NCBI GenBank assembly: GCA_021401465.1
Contig: JADDMT010000066.1
Span: forward strand, 107,448-171,447
Source: Teratosphaeria epicoccoides
Lineage: Eukaryota > Ascomycota > Dothideomycetes > Mycosphaerellales > Teratosphaeriaceae
DNA: 64,000 nucleotides
Reading direction: 5' to 3'
Shown here: positions 47,670 to 57,628 of the stretch, in pieces
Layout: each line of letters opens with the position of its first letter
How positions within the stretch are numbered: position 1 is the first letter of the stretch
The notes under the pieces: generated by a model
Told to the model about the DNA's origin: nothing
The model's input: only the letters and a program-made list of their open reading frames with translations
Database searches by the model: none
Translations under genes and position numbers: made by a program

Positions 47670-47738
47670 GTCTGCTCATGGCGGTGATGTTGAGGTCCGG
47701 TGGTGGTGTCATGTCTGCTCATGGTGGTGATGTTGAGG
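47653..47738. repeat. 43-bp tandem duplication across the peptidase start
   Basis: Two nearly identical 43-bp copies (TCCGGTGGTGGTGTCATGTC ...) in tandem. Each contains a candidate start codon on the minus strand. Because 43 is not a multiple of three, only the inner ATG at 47669 is in frame with the peptidase; the outer one would open a short upstream frame. Confidence 0.85.
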
Positions 47739-47944
47739 GTACACCGTGTTTGCCTCAGCCTCATGCGGTGGTGATGGCGGAGTGCTTCTGCGGCATGCGG
47801 AGTCTCGTGTGCACTTGTCATCATCTGCTTGAGCGCGCGCTTCAGATCGTGTGGTTGGCAACTACGTAGAACTCAACTGGCAAGAGCGCAAGGCAACAAC
47901 CACTGCAATCGCGGTTTCCGGTGATGTAGGAAGCTGCGAAGCTA

Positions 47945-48240
47945 ACGCTTACTTGAAAGCAGTGTTAGTATCATTGTAGTAATTACAATATTATAGAAAT
48001 GTAGTAAAATAGTAACTCATTCTAAGAGACAGTAAGCAGTAAAAGTATTAGTAATAGATAGAAATCTTAAACAGTAATAGTAAGTAGTAATAGTAAGTAG
48101 TAATAGTAAGTAGTAATAGTAAGTAGTAATATTAAGCAGTAATAATAAGTAGTAATAGTAATCAGTAATTATTGATAGTAACAGTAACCAGTAGTATAAA
48201 TCAAGATCTATATTAGAAATATCTAATATTATAGTAAGAT
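47945..48240. repeat. AT-rich 13-bp minisatellite patch
   Basis: About 290 bp of AT-rich sequence embedded in GC-normal DNA. From about 48073 to 48165 it is built of TAATAGTAAGTAG units (13 bp). It sits just past the 3' end of the truncated copy D', where D would continue into its membrane domain. Confidence 0.85.
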
Positions 48241-48317
48241 GGCCAGGGACTCGTCGTGGCGTGGGAGTAGCACGGCATCGCTCCCCCTCGCTCCAGAACC
48301 TCCGTCACTTGCGCTAC

Positions 48318-49571
48318 TCAAGAAGAAGTCGTCGTCGTGAGCATTCGCGACCGTGCGAATGATCGGAGGCGTCGCCATGTCACTGCTTCTTCCGTCGACA
48401 TGGACGTTCCTGTCATCCCTACGAACTGTTGGTGTTGTCCTGCGGCGGCCGTGGTCTCCTCAGCGTCGTGCTGCTGCTGCTGCCGCTGCTGCCGGGGGCG
48501 CCCGCGGCCGTGACCAACAGGTGACGACGTCGCCGGTGCTTCTGGTTTCGTCGATGTGGTGAGATTTGATCGTGCTGTGCTTTCATCATCGACCGCCGCC
48601 GCTGGCGGCACATTGACCACGTCATCGCTCGCTCGAGCCGGACGTGGTGCATTTCCAGACGACTGCTGCTTCGGAGGTGCCTGTGGTAGAAATGACGATG
48701 ATGCTGATGGGAAAGCGCGCCTACGGCCTTCTGTCCTGGTTGATGGCTCCAATACCGCAGTAACCTTTTCCGCGGCACGCCTGATCAAACCGCCGCGGCG
48801 TGCTTTCCCGCGCCTTGGGCCTAATCCCACCGCGTCTCGTCGGTCATGACCCGTGCCGCCGCCGTCCTGTTCCTCACTCTGCGGGAACGACCCTGGAAGC
48901 CTAGCGACCCAATTCCCTGACCGCACTGTATCCTCATCTCCATCGCTGCCCCCTTTCCCCTTCTGCGGAAACGACCCAGGCAGCTCAGCCGCCCAACTCC
49001 CTCACCGCACTGTATCCTCGTCTCGTTCGCGGCCCTTTTGCCCCCTCGGTGGGGACGACCCAGGAAGCTCTGCCGCCCAACTCCCCAACCGCCAACTCCT
49101 CAAGGTGTCAAGTGCCTCATTGTAGCCGCTACCGCGCTCGCCAACCTGTCCACCTCGGTGATTGCTCGCGGACGAGCCTCTCCGGCTTCTATCCCGACTC
49201 CCGTACTTCTGTGCCAGCTCCGCAGCCGCCCTCCTGAGTGCCGTCGAGCCGATGCTCGTTGACGAGACGTTCAATCGCAGCGATCCGGCCGGTGAAGCAG
49301 CACGTCCGGAATTACCTTGTCGGGTGATCGATGCGCTGCGGCGTGTGAGGCTCGCAGCGGCCGCGCGGAGGGCATCGGAAGATGGGCCTTGATTACCGTA
49401 GCGGCCTGCAAAAGGTAAGGTCGTCGTCGATGGATGGGCTGCTCCTGGTGTAGGCTGGTTCGGTAACACCGCCGTTTGCGGGTGGCACGGCGGTCGTGGT
49501 GAAACACGCGCGGTGAGACAACGACCAGCAGATGGGAGAAGTGTGTCTTTTTGACCACGCAGACGCTCCAA
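48318..49571 (-). pseudogene. D': truncated, stop-containing copy of gene D N-terminus
   Basis: Minus-strand frame aligned with the N-terminal disordered part of D. It shares N-Q-G-P-S-S-x-A-L-R-A-A-A-x-S-L-T-R-R, S-P-A-G-S, A-L-R-R-A-A and L-G-S-W. The frame runs 49571-48318 with one in-frame TGA at 49002-49004. Both sides of the stop are in the same frame and both carry the 84-bp repeat, so the TGA is a true interruption. No ATG precedes the homology in this frame. The part corresponding to the membrane helix and C-terminal domain of D is missing; the 3' end abuts an AT-rich minisatellite. It forms a divergent pair with E', copying the D-E layout. I judge it non-functional. Confidence 0.75.
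48879..49105. repeat. 84-bp (28-codon) tandem repeat in D'
   Basis: Three consecutive units with anchor ACGACCC at 48887, 48971 and 49055, so an exact 84-bp period. On the minus strand each reads D-E-D-T-V-R-x-G-x-W-x-A-x-L-P-G-S. Gene D has the corresponding motif once, so the expansion is specific to D'. Confidence 0.85.
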
Positions 49572-51117
49572 CGCACCCTGCGCGGCCGTCGTCTCCTACT
49601 TACATCGCATGTGGAAATTACCGATCCCCACAGCTGTGCCCCCCTCCGTCACTGCTCCTGATTCCTCCTACCGCGTCCCCCTTCATCGCTGCCACGCATT
49701 CATCCTGCTGTGTTCCCCCTCATCACTGCCACCGATTCGTCCACCCGCCGCCGCCAGACATGCACATACAGGAGACGTGCGCCGAGGCGAAGAGAAGAAA
49801 GGAGAGAGGGGGGGAGTAAGGGATGAGGACAGTCGTGGGAGAAGGAGAAGAGAGGATCTGGATGTGTACCTCTAGCCTCCCCTCCCTCCAAGCACGCCTA
49901 CCGCAACACCTTCGGCCCCCGTATCTTCCGCTGGCTCGGCGACTGTCCTGATCACCGGTGTCTTGGCGGCCTCACGCCTCCCATGTTCCCATCTGTCCAT
50001 CCCCATCATCTACCCTCCGCCGTCCTGCTTGATGCCCATCCCATCCTTCTCTTCTCTGTCGTCCACCTCCACTCAGCTCCGGGCCCGTCGAATGTTGTCG
50101 CTCTGGTGCGTCGTAGCAGCGGCGGAATCCAGGACTCGCTCGTAGTCGCCGGTTGTGGTCGGACTAGGCCGAGTCGCCGTGATCCGGGTGTGCGCGCGTG
50201 TCACGTGTGCGAGCCTACGTCCGAAGGTCAGGTGGTGTGGTGATGGGGTACGGGGACCATGTCATTAGTCGCATCATGGATGAAGACGGCCCGGTTGATT
50301 CATACCTCCCCATTGTCCAGCACCACATTCAATGACCTCCTTCACCATCGCCGCCGCCACCACCACCACCCTCTCCTCCTCCTTCTCGAAGTCCCCGTCG
50401 GCCGGAGCGAGAACGAGGGCGGGAGGGCAAGAGCGGATGCATGAGTCGCGTAATGAGATTTCAGGGATAGAGGGAGGCAGGAAGGGGGGGTGGGGAGGGG
50501 GAGGGGGAGAGGGAGAGAGGGAGAGAGGGAGAAAGTGAAGGGAACATGGGACCTTCATGTGGCGCCAGTCCTACCTCGTCGTCGAATGCCGTGTGTCTGC
50601 TCGCCTCACCGCGCTTTCGATCCATGACTTCGATCCATGACTCTCCTACAGTCCATGCCGCCATCTGTCCATGGCGCTACGACGTGTGCGACTCAGACGG
50701 AGAAGAAGCAGGCAGAGAACAACGCAACACACTTCTGGCTTGTCATCCATCCGCCTCACAGCTCAGATCGCAACTCGCAATCTGCCGTCCTCCTGCCTCC
50801 TGGAGCCCTGTGTCGTGATCTTCTTGCGGCGTCATGGCATGCGTCCGAAGGTCCGGAGGAGAGAGGGTCGGCGATGAGGGTGATGGCGCAATGGATCCCA
50901 TGTCGCTGAGACATGCAGACCGCTCACCTCGCCACAACCCTGACGCTACCTAGGTACTGACCCTCACGAAACGCCATATAACGCAACGCTTCCTTTTCTC
51001 CTGGACTGGTACTGACTCTTCTTCACAAGCGGTCCAGGCAAAGACCATTCCCCCTGACCTTCGCTGCCTCTCACTCACTAGCGGTCCACGTAAAGACTCG
51101 CCCTGATCATTCACACC
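49572..51117. other. Divergent intergenic region D'/E'
   Basis: 1.5 kb, comparable in length to the D/E intergenic region. It contains a GGGAGAG-rich purine tract at about 50470-50535 and no credible gene. Short frames on both strands are low-complexity. Confidence 0.5.
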
Positions 51118-52657
51118 ATGCCACTCACCACGTACGAAAACCTCACGCCCGCCGCAGCACTCACTGCTGCCCCCATCCGCTGGTCTACCGCTACCCTCCA
51201 CCGCGCGCTTGCCTTTTGCTCCAACCACGGCCTCAGCAAACAAACCCTCGACGCCAGCCTCGTCGCCCGCCTGATGAACTACCTCGGCTGGAGCACCGCA
51301 GATGATCATGTCTACATCGCTTTCGCCAAACGCGTCATTCGCCTCGTCCAGAAGCGCGTCCGTGAGGCCGAGCTGGCGGGCGCCGTGGTCGAGACGGCAG
51401 CAGCTACCAGGAGTGCCTTGACCGTGGCGCGCTGGAGGACATATACTGAGCGCTGGGGACAGGAAGGCTACGAGTGGGACGTTTGGGGCTATGGCGCTCC
51501 GGATGGGGACGAAGGAGGTAAGCTTGTTCGACTCCGACCTGGGTAGATGTGGGCATTGGTGATGTGCTAGGATTTCGTGATCCTGTCCAGAGGGAAGGGC
51601 TAACGGCGGCGGAATGCTTGAGGAGGTTGAAGAAGATGTGAGACGTGAGTGGCGTCGGACTTTCCTTTGCAGAAGCTTCACACTGACCCATGTTGTGAGC
51701 AGAACGGAGATCTTGCCCCGGCTCAGACACGCGATGGTGCCGGAGAAACCGAGCGGCAGCGTGACTCCCGCAACGCGAACCCGACGACATCTGCTGCTTC
51801 GACTCGAGACGAAACGACGACTTCTGGGACGGCATCATCGGCGGGCACTTCGTCCCGTTCTGGCGCGTGTCCCGCTCCGCTTCAAGATCCGCCGCAGCGA
51901 GACAACTCTCCCGCGACACCTTCAGCACGTCGCACAGGAGACCCGGCAGCATGTGCAGATTAAGCCTCAGAATGTATTACTGGGCCCGTCGACCACATGG
52001 ATCTCACACCTAGCGTTCCCGCCCTCCGGCACAGCTCCGCCGCCCGCGACATCTTCCGGAACGAACTTGAGGCGCTCCGCGGCGGACGCCGAAACTCTCT
52101 CCCTTCGCTTTTCCTCCTCGAATCTCATCATGTCTGCCGAGCAAGTCAAGGAAATAGAGAAGCTGGTTCGACAGGAGCTACGCTGCAAGGACGAAAGGAT
52201 CGAGTCTGAGTCGATTGCTCTGTGGACCTGCCAGCAGGAATCTGAAGCCCTGAAGGCTAAGCTTCGCGATGCTGCATGCCTGCATGACGCCCATACGGCG
52301 TTAGTCGGAGAGCATGACGCGCAGAGCTCGCACTTGAAATCAGGTGCTGCCACGCCACACTCTCAGCTCCCCCAACCAGTCGCGCCCACCGCTATGGAAT
52401 TCAAGCCAGAGATGCTTCGCTCCTCGGCCCCCCAGAGCTTCTCCGCCGCCGGGATCGAGGAAGGGCAGCGCGGAGGGGATGTGGAAGGCGCGGCGTGCGA
52501 GCGGGCATGGTTTCACAGTAGAGGAGAACGGGTCGCTAGCGAGCTCGTTACTGAGGTGAGGAAGGGAGTGCGTTCAGACTGTAAATGGCTCCTCGCGAGG
52601 GACTCGCGCCATTCACCAAACGTTGCTTGGTCCGTCGTAGTGTCGTGTGGTGTGTGA
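51118..52657 (+). pseudogene. E': degraded copy of gene E
   Basis: The first exon (51118-51517, 400 nt) is intact and clearly paralogous to E: T-Y-E-N-L, W-S-T, A-L-A-F-C, F-A-K-R-V-I-R-L-V. It ends in the same G-D-E-G and GTAAGC donor. Exon 2 (G-F-R-D...E-C-L-R-R-L-K-K-M) then meets an in-frame TGA. The exon 3 region has a TAA at 51961-51963, and a frameshift separates D-H-M-D-L-T-P from the later D-A-E-T-L-S-L-R-F segment. The intron that separates K-D-E-R from I-E-S in E is precisely absent here. Similarity ends after S-S-H-L-K at about 52340. The intact first exon could still yield a truncated 142-residue protein by intron read-through, but I consider the locus a pseudogene. Confidence 0.75.
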
Positions 52658-52660
52658 TCT

Positions 52661-52662
<2 letters not shown>

Positions 52663-52699
<37 letters not shown>
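52663..52699 (+). repeat. (TC)n microsatellite
   Basis: Pure TC dinucleotide run, about 18 units, just after the E' remnant. Confidence 0.9.
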
Positions 52700-52701
<2 letters not shown>

Positions 52702-53198
52702 TCACAAAGAGGTATCTACACATAAGTTTGAGCAGCTCTTCCGGCACAAAAAGACAACGATCCATCCCCCATCCCGCAGTCTTCCCCTCCTAATTGAAAA
52801 AGTTAGTCATATAACAAAATAAATGAAAAGAATCTTCACGGCCAATGATAAGAGCAATTTTGTCGCATAAAACCTGGGGAGCACGGTCCACCTCACGAAC
52901 GAATGGAGGTTCGCGACGTGGACCGTGCGTACATGTCACTCGTCGGGAAGAGACTGAACAGTTCACAACTACTCCTCCCGTACTCTCTAAATACATTGTC
53001 TTTGTCTCGTTCCGTCGTGTGAATCGTTTGCATGAAGCACTCCTCGTGTTTCGTAATGCGATTCACTCCCATACGGTGACTGCGTCTAGGCCCTCGGAGC
53101 CACTCTATAAAGCACGCTCCGGTGGCATGTTCATTCTGAAAATGCTGAAGCAGTGTTTGGAAAGCTGTCGATCTCTCTACATCTGATGGATCTCCGAA
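52700..53198. other. Short intergenic stretch E'/A'
   Basis: About 500 bp of unremarkable sequence between the 3' ends of E' and A'. An inverted motif (GGTCCACCTCACGAACG ... CGCGACGTGGACC) at about 52886-52925 might be a weak stem. No gene seen. Confidence 0.4.
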
Positions 53199-54400
53199 TC
53201 ACACCGCATCCCCAATTCCCCTCACAGCATGCCACATGAACACGTTCATATCCTGCTCGATGAGCCTCTCCAGCCTGACCCCCTCACGCTTCCCCTGCCT
53301 CTTGTACCTGATGGTTCCCGCACGCGACGTCAGAACGTGCTTGACCAGGGCATCAGCAAATTTTTCCTGGCACTCCTCGACCTGCATCGCGTAGATGTGG
53401 GCCTGGAGGAGAGCAGTGTCGGATAACACAGGCGAGGTGGTGCGCGAAAGAGAGCGCAGCACACCCTCCAGAGGGATGGTGCCGTCGTTGGCGTCTATGT
53501 CATCCGGTGTGAGCCAGCTGACTGCTGCGTCGCCGTTCCCAACGACACTACTGCTTCTCAACCACGCCTTCGCAGCTGCCAACTCGGACTCTTTGCCGTC
53601 ATGAAGAGGTGCAGCACAAGTGATCATCTTCCTCAAGCCCGCATCGACCTTCAACAGGTCCTCTCCCACCGCTCCGACACCCTGCGCATCGATGCTGCCT
53701 CCGTTCAAAGCTCTCCTGCGCAATAGAACCTGCCTCCTCTCGATCTAGCGAGTTAGGGCAATTAGCACGGAGAGAGGCAGGTACGGCGTAGCAGCGTAGA
53801 GGTGGTTATTCCGGGTGAGATCGAGATAGATCATGGCTGTAGTAGAAGTTTGACGGGCAGCGGAGCGCAATGCGCGCGAGCGGTAGGAGTAGTAGGCCAT
53901 ACCGGCGATGAGGACAAGGCTCAGCAGTGGTAGCATTAGCAGACTGGCTTTGAGGGATGCCCGGCTGCCTACAGGCTACGCATACACATCGCAGCCGTCT
54001 CCTCTGGTCTTTGCCATAAAAAAATCTTGGCTTCACGCTCTCCTTGGTCGTCATACTACACATGAGATGCATCCTGATCCTCATCTTGCCTCTGATTTTG
54101 ATGCTGGGCCATCTCGCGCCGGCGCTGGGCCTGGCTGAGATGTTCTTGGAAACCCTCATGATCCTCTGCGTTCTCTTCCTTCGCAATGCATGGCGTGCTA
54201 TCCTCTTCTTTTGCAACGCATGGCGTGCTACCCTCCCCACTCGCTTCCTCGACGTCGACCTTGACATCCTGCTGCTCTCACTCCAGGCGCCAAGAGCGTC
54301 CTGGCGGCATTAATGCTGCGGGAGCTTCCTGATCTTCTTCGTCTTCTTTGGCCTCGCTCTCATCATGCTCGGGGTGGGAGTCATTGCCGCGGACTGACAT
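53199..54400 (-). pseudogene. A': degraded copy of gene A
   Basis: Minus-strand copy starting at ATG 54400 with an acidic N-terminus and A-P-A-A-L-M-P-P as in A. An in-frame TGA follows W-R-L-E, whereas A continues W-R-E-Q-Q. A frameshift and more stops precede the membrane helix, which reappears in another frame as L-V-L-I-A-G-M-A-Y-Y-S-Y. In that frame the Trp of A (residue 245, T-M-W-I-E-R) is replaced by TAG at 53745-53747 (T-R-stop-I-E-R). The rest runs to the conserved V-R-G-I-G-D-A-V end. The TGG-to-TAG change is of the RIP/C-to-T type. The Glu-Glu-Gln array of A is absent. Clearly non-functional. Confidence 0.85.
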
Positions 54401-54838
54401 TGTTAGTATGGATCGATGAATGCACCAGATGGTTATTGCGGGATTGTGTTGCACGCCGGACAACGTGGATTGTTTGTTGATGGCCCGGCTTTAACGGAGA
54501 TACTCGTATCTGGACGAGCTTCAACGATGAGGGCCAATCTCAGCAGCTCCATCTCAATGTTTTTTTCGAACAAACCCGTGAGACGCATAGACCTTTGCTT
54601 CTGTCAGGCACGCGACTTTTATTTCTCTGCGGATACGACTTGCTCAGGGATAGGCCTCAATGCGAGCGCCGTTGATCTTACCGAGCTCACTACCCCGCCG
54701 TCACTACCGCAGTATCAAGCGCCACCCTTGGCGGCTCACAGCGGGGACGAGAAGCTTCCAGGCGCTCTCGATATGATCGGACAGAGCCAATCCCTTGAGT
54801 GATTTGTTGGACGGGGCCGCAATCACTCCTCCCACCTC
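54401..54838. other. Intergenic A'/B'
   Basis: About 440 bp upstream of A' and downstream of B'. Nothing recognised. Confidence 0.4.
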
Positions 54839-56124
54839 TCATAGGACTTCTAAAATCCACTCTCCTACCGCTGCCTCTTCTTCCTCCCCGCCCTCGACTA
54901 CTCTTAACCTCAGCCAACCCGCAACCCTTCTCCGCATCTCCTTGAGCACTCTAAGCTCCTTCAACACCCTCCCAAAATCCGTATCTAGAGAATCCGTTGG
55001 CGCCAGGTGCGCCACGCGGGACACATGTCGGGAAGTCCGGACATGGAGGTCGATGGCGCGGGTGTCCTTTACTGCGAACACTGTGTTGGTAGAGAGGGAG
55101 AGTTGAAGTGGCAGTAGTGGAGGGTTAGCGAGGAGTCCGTGGAGGCGAGGGGTAAGGTAGGTGACGGGAGAGGAAGGGAGGTAGGCGCAGGGACGCGGAG
55201 ATAGAGAGGTAGGCGAGCCAGGAGGTCGCATCGTCGGGGCTTGAGGTAGAGGCTAAGCTGGTATTATGGTTATCGTTAGTGGTGCCGGAGAATGTCGCCG
55301 ATGGGAGGATAGAATCGGCGGTTTGGCTTTTGACTCGCGGGCGGACTTCTGCTAAGCTGTATTGTCCCATCTGTGACAAGCGAATAGGCATGATGACGAT
55401 GCTAGTACCTAACATTCCCACAAGCCCAAGCAAAGACAGCCTAATGCACCACCACCGCCAGCGCGTCTTGCTCCGCTTTCTGTCCACGGCGTCTATCTCC
55501 CTACTTCTTGCCTCACTCTCTCGCCTCTCCATCTCAGCTCCCACACACACGGCAGCCCACGCTCTCCGACACGCCCGGAAAATGGCGCCGATCGACTCCA
55601 CCTCTTCTTCTGCGCTATCTTTGTTATCACCCTCTTCATCGCGTAGATCCCGATCCTTTGCGACCCACAAAGCAAAATGCCGGTCGTCTCTCGCGAAGTC
55701 GTCAAGCCACTCAGCCATGCTAGCCAAAACACGAACGTCCTCGGTCAGAAGATGCGAGTCGGCAGCCGGCTCTCTGTCACTGTTTACCACCTCTACCCGC
55801 TCCAACGTTGCATGCGTCTTAGCAAGTCGTCCGTTTCTACCCTCGCGAGGATAAAGCGCTGTCGCCGGACCCGACTGCGGAGACTTTCACATTGCGATAG
55901 GACACCATGTCTGTGCTCTTCTCTCCGTCGCCAACGAAGAAATCGCACGTGATTCCTACTGCCTGGCTCCCTTTCTGCGCCGCAAAGGACTCGCAGGCCT
56001 GATCCAGTGCGGCGAGGTCGTCGTCGACTTGAGCCAGGGTGAGAAACGGGTCCATAGCGTGCGTGTAGACGGCCCGAAAAGCTTGGGAGTGCATTTCCTC
56101 CAGGGACACCACCGCGGCCGCCAT
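54839..56124 (-). pseudogene. B': frameshifted copy of gene B
   Basis: Minus-strand copy beginning with M-A-A-A and the conserved A-F-R-A-V-Y-T-H-A-M-D-P-F. At least three frameshifts are visible by alignment with B: after K-S-T-D-M (about 55910), after L-R-R-M-Q (about 55810), and after W-L-A-Y-L-S (about 55200). Between them long segments remain readable, including D-D-R-H-F-A-L-W, the membrane helix (L-S-L-L-G-L-V-G-M-L-G) and C-A-Y-L-P-S-S-P. The spacing and content match B throughout, so this is a full-length copy that has decayed. It lies 440 bp from A' in the same orientation. Confidence 0.85.
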
Positions 56125-56524
56125 TTCGATGACGAACCTAGCGATGATGGAGTTGAAATAGATGGATGGCGGTCCGTGGTGATGGATCGATCATGGTGTG
56201 TGTTCATGGCTAAGTGACAAAGGTGTTCACGGCGACCGCTTACCTGCAGGAGTGCAACGGGCCAGGCAGCCCGGGATATCACATCGCAGTGAAATGGTTA
56301 TGACGGATTTGCTGCCGCTTCTGTGCAATTCGGAGCGGAGAACCCGGAGTTGGTGTCGCGATGAGTAGAGAGAAGTTGAGCATTAAATCTCATAACATGC
56401 TCCGAATCGCGCACGGTGCAATCGGTCCCTCGGCTAGTCCGGTCTCCCACGTGACCTTCTCTACGCCCTCTCCTCAATCTACAATCCGTCAGCCTCTCAT
56501 GCATATGCGACACCGACTGACTTG

Positions 56525-57628
56525 ATGTCTTCGCCACCAGCGGAAGATAAATTTGCGGTCCAGAAGATTCCGCCCACTGTATCACGCCGCCCTCCGAGCC
56601 CTCCCGCATCCGACTGCGACTCTCCATCCGCCGCTCCGCTCGACAAGGCCGATCAGCGCTTGATTCAACAGATTGACAGGGGCATAAAGACGGCCTTTCA
56701 CCTCGATCCTGACCGCTTTGCGCGGCTCAGACCCTATTTTCCCGAGGTCCGGTTAGATTACGATCCAGAGAAAGAGCTGTTGCAGCGACATATGCCAGAT
56801 GTTACTCATGAGGCCATGATCCAAGTCTTAGAAGATTGTCTGCGGCAGGAGGTACGCCGGCTGTCCCAATCGCCGGATGTCGATTCTCGCGTTCGGGAGG
56901 CTCTACAAAAAGTCAGGTCAAGACGCAGCACGGACATAATTAATCCACGCGGCTCGCGATTCGAAATAAGGACACCCGATATCTCTTTCCGCGCAGTCTC
57001 AAGCAGCTCGCACCCAACTCTGGTCTGCGAAATCGCATACAGTCAAAAGTCCAAAGATGTCCAGGACACCTGTATCCAGCACATTAAGCACGCGAGAGGC
57101 GCAGTCCAGTGTGCGATTGCTGTGGATCTCCCGTACAACGAGCCTAAGGCTGGCACAGTGACAGTCTATCGCGCTGGCTCCAAAGTAGGCGGTCGTCGTG
57201 GTTCGCGTCGCCGAGGGACAGCTGTTGTCGCACAACACGCTGAATTTATCACATCAGACGCCAAGTCAACTGAAGGCGAGCTTGTGCTCCGAGCCTCTGA
57301 TTTGATCTGTCTTGGTCGCAGTGAAGGGCGCGCAGAAGCGGACGACGCCTTGCTCAGGATTTCTCTATCAACACTGTACGACGAATACCACGAGGCACAA
57401 ACGGACAAGGCATGGTCTCAAAAACGCAAACGCGACGACCTTTCTGAGCTTGACTGGTCGAGCAACCCGACAGATTCCGACTACAACAGCGAAGCAGAGC
57501 CTATTTCAGAAGTCTCAGTCGACGCTGTTGTTGCTACAGGGTCTTCACGAGAAGAAAGTCCGCGACGTCGCTCCAAACGCCTGAATGACGGCCGATCATC
57601 TTATACTCAGATAGACAACACGACGTAA
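56525..57628 (+). CDS. PD-(D/E)XK nuclease-like protein, 367 aa
   Basis: Intact frame; the first ATG is at 56525. Residues about 135-205 read like the PD-(D/E)XK-type fold widespread in filamentous fungi: T-P-D-I-S-F with Asp152, a variable loop, then L-V-C-E-I-A-Y-S-Q-K with Glu169 and Gln174/Lys175, then a helix and the strand A-I-A-V-D-L-P-Y. The N-terminal 130 residues are helical with a Pro/Ser-rich start. The C-terminal 100 are low complexity with K-R-K-R and R-R-R-S-K-R, possible nuclear signals. Members of this fungal family are usually uncharacterised and often repeated near repeats. Nuclease activity is plausible but unproven, because the E-x-A-Y-S-Q version departs from the classical E-x-K. 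It is the last intact gene before the telomere-side RIP block. Confidence 0.6.
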   Translation: MSSPPAEDKFAVQKIPPTVSRRPPSPPASDCDSPSAAPLDKADQRLIQQIDRGIKTAFHLDPDRFARLRPYFPEVRLDYDPEKELLQRHMPDVTHEAMIQVLEDCLRQEVRRLSQSPDVDSRVREALQKVRSRRSTDIINPRGSRFEIRTPDISFRAVSSSSHPTLVCEIAYSQKSKDVQDTCIQHIKHARGAVQCAIAVDLPYNEPKAGTVTVYRAGSKVGGRRGSRRRGTAVVAQHAEFITSDAKSTEGELVLRASDLICLGRSEGRAEADDALLRISLSTLYDEYHEAQTDKAWSQKRKRDDLSELDWSSNPTDSDYNSEAEPISEVSVDAVVATGSSREESPRRRSKRLNDGRSSYTQIDNTT

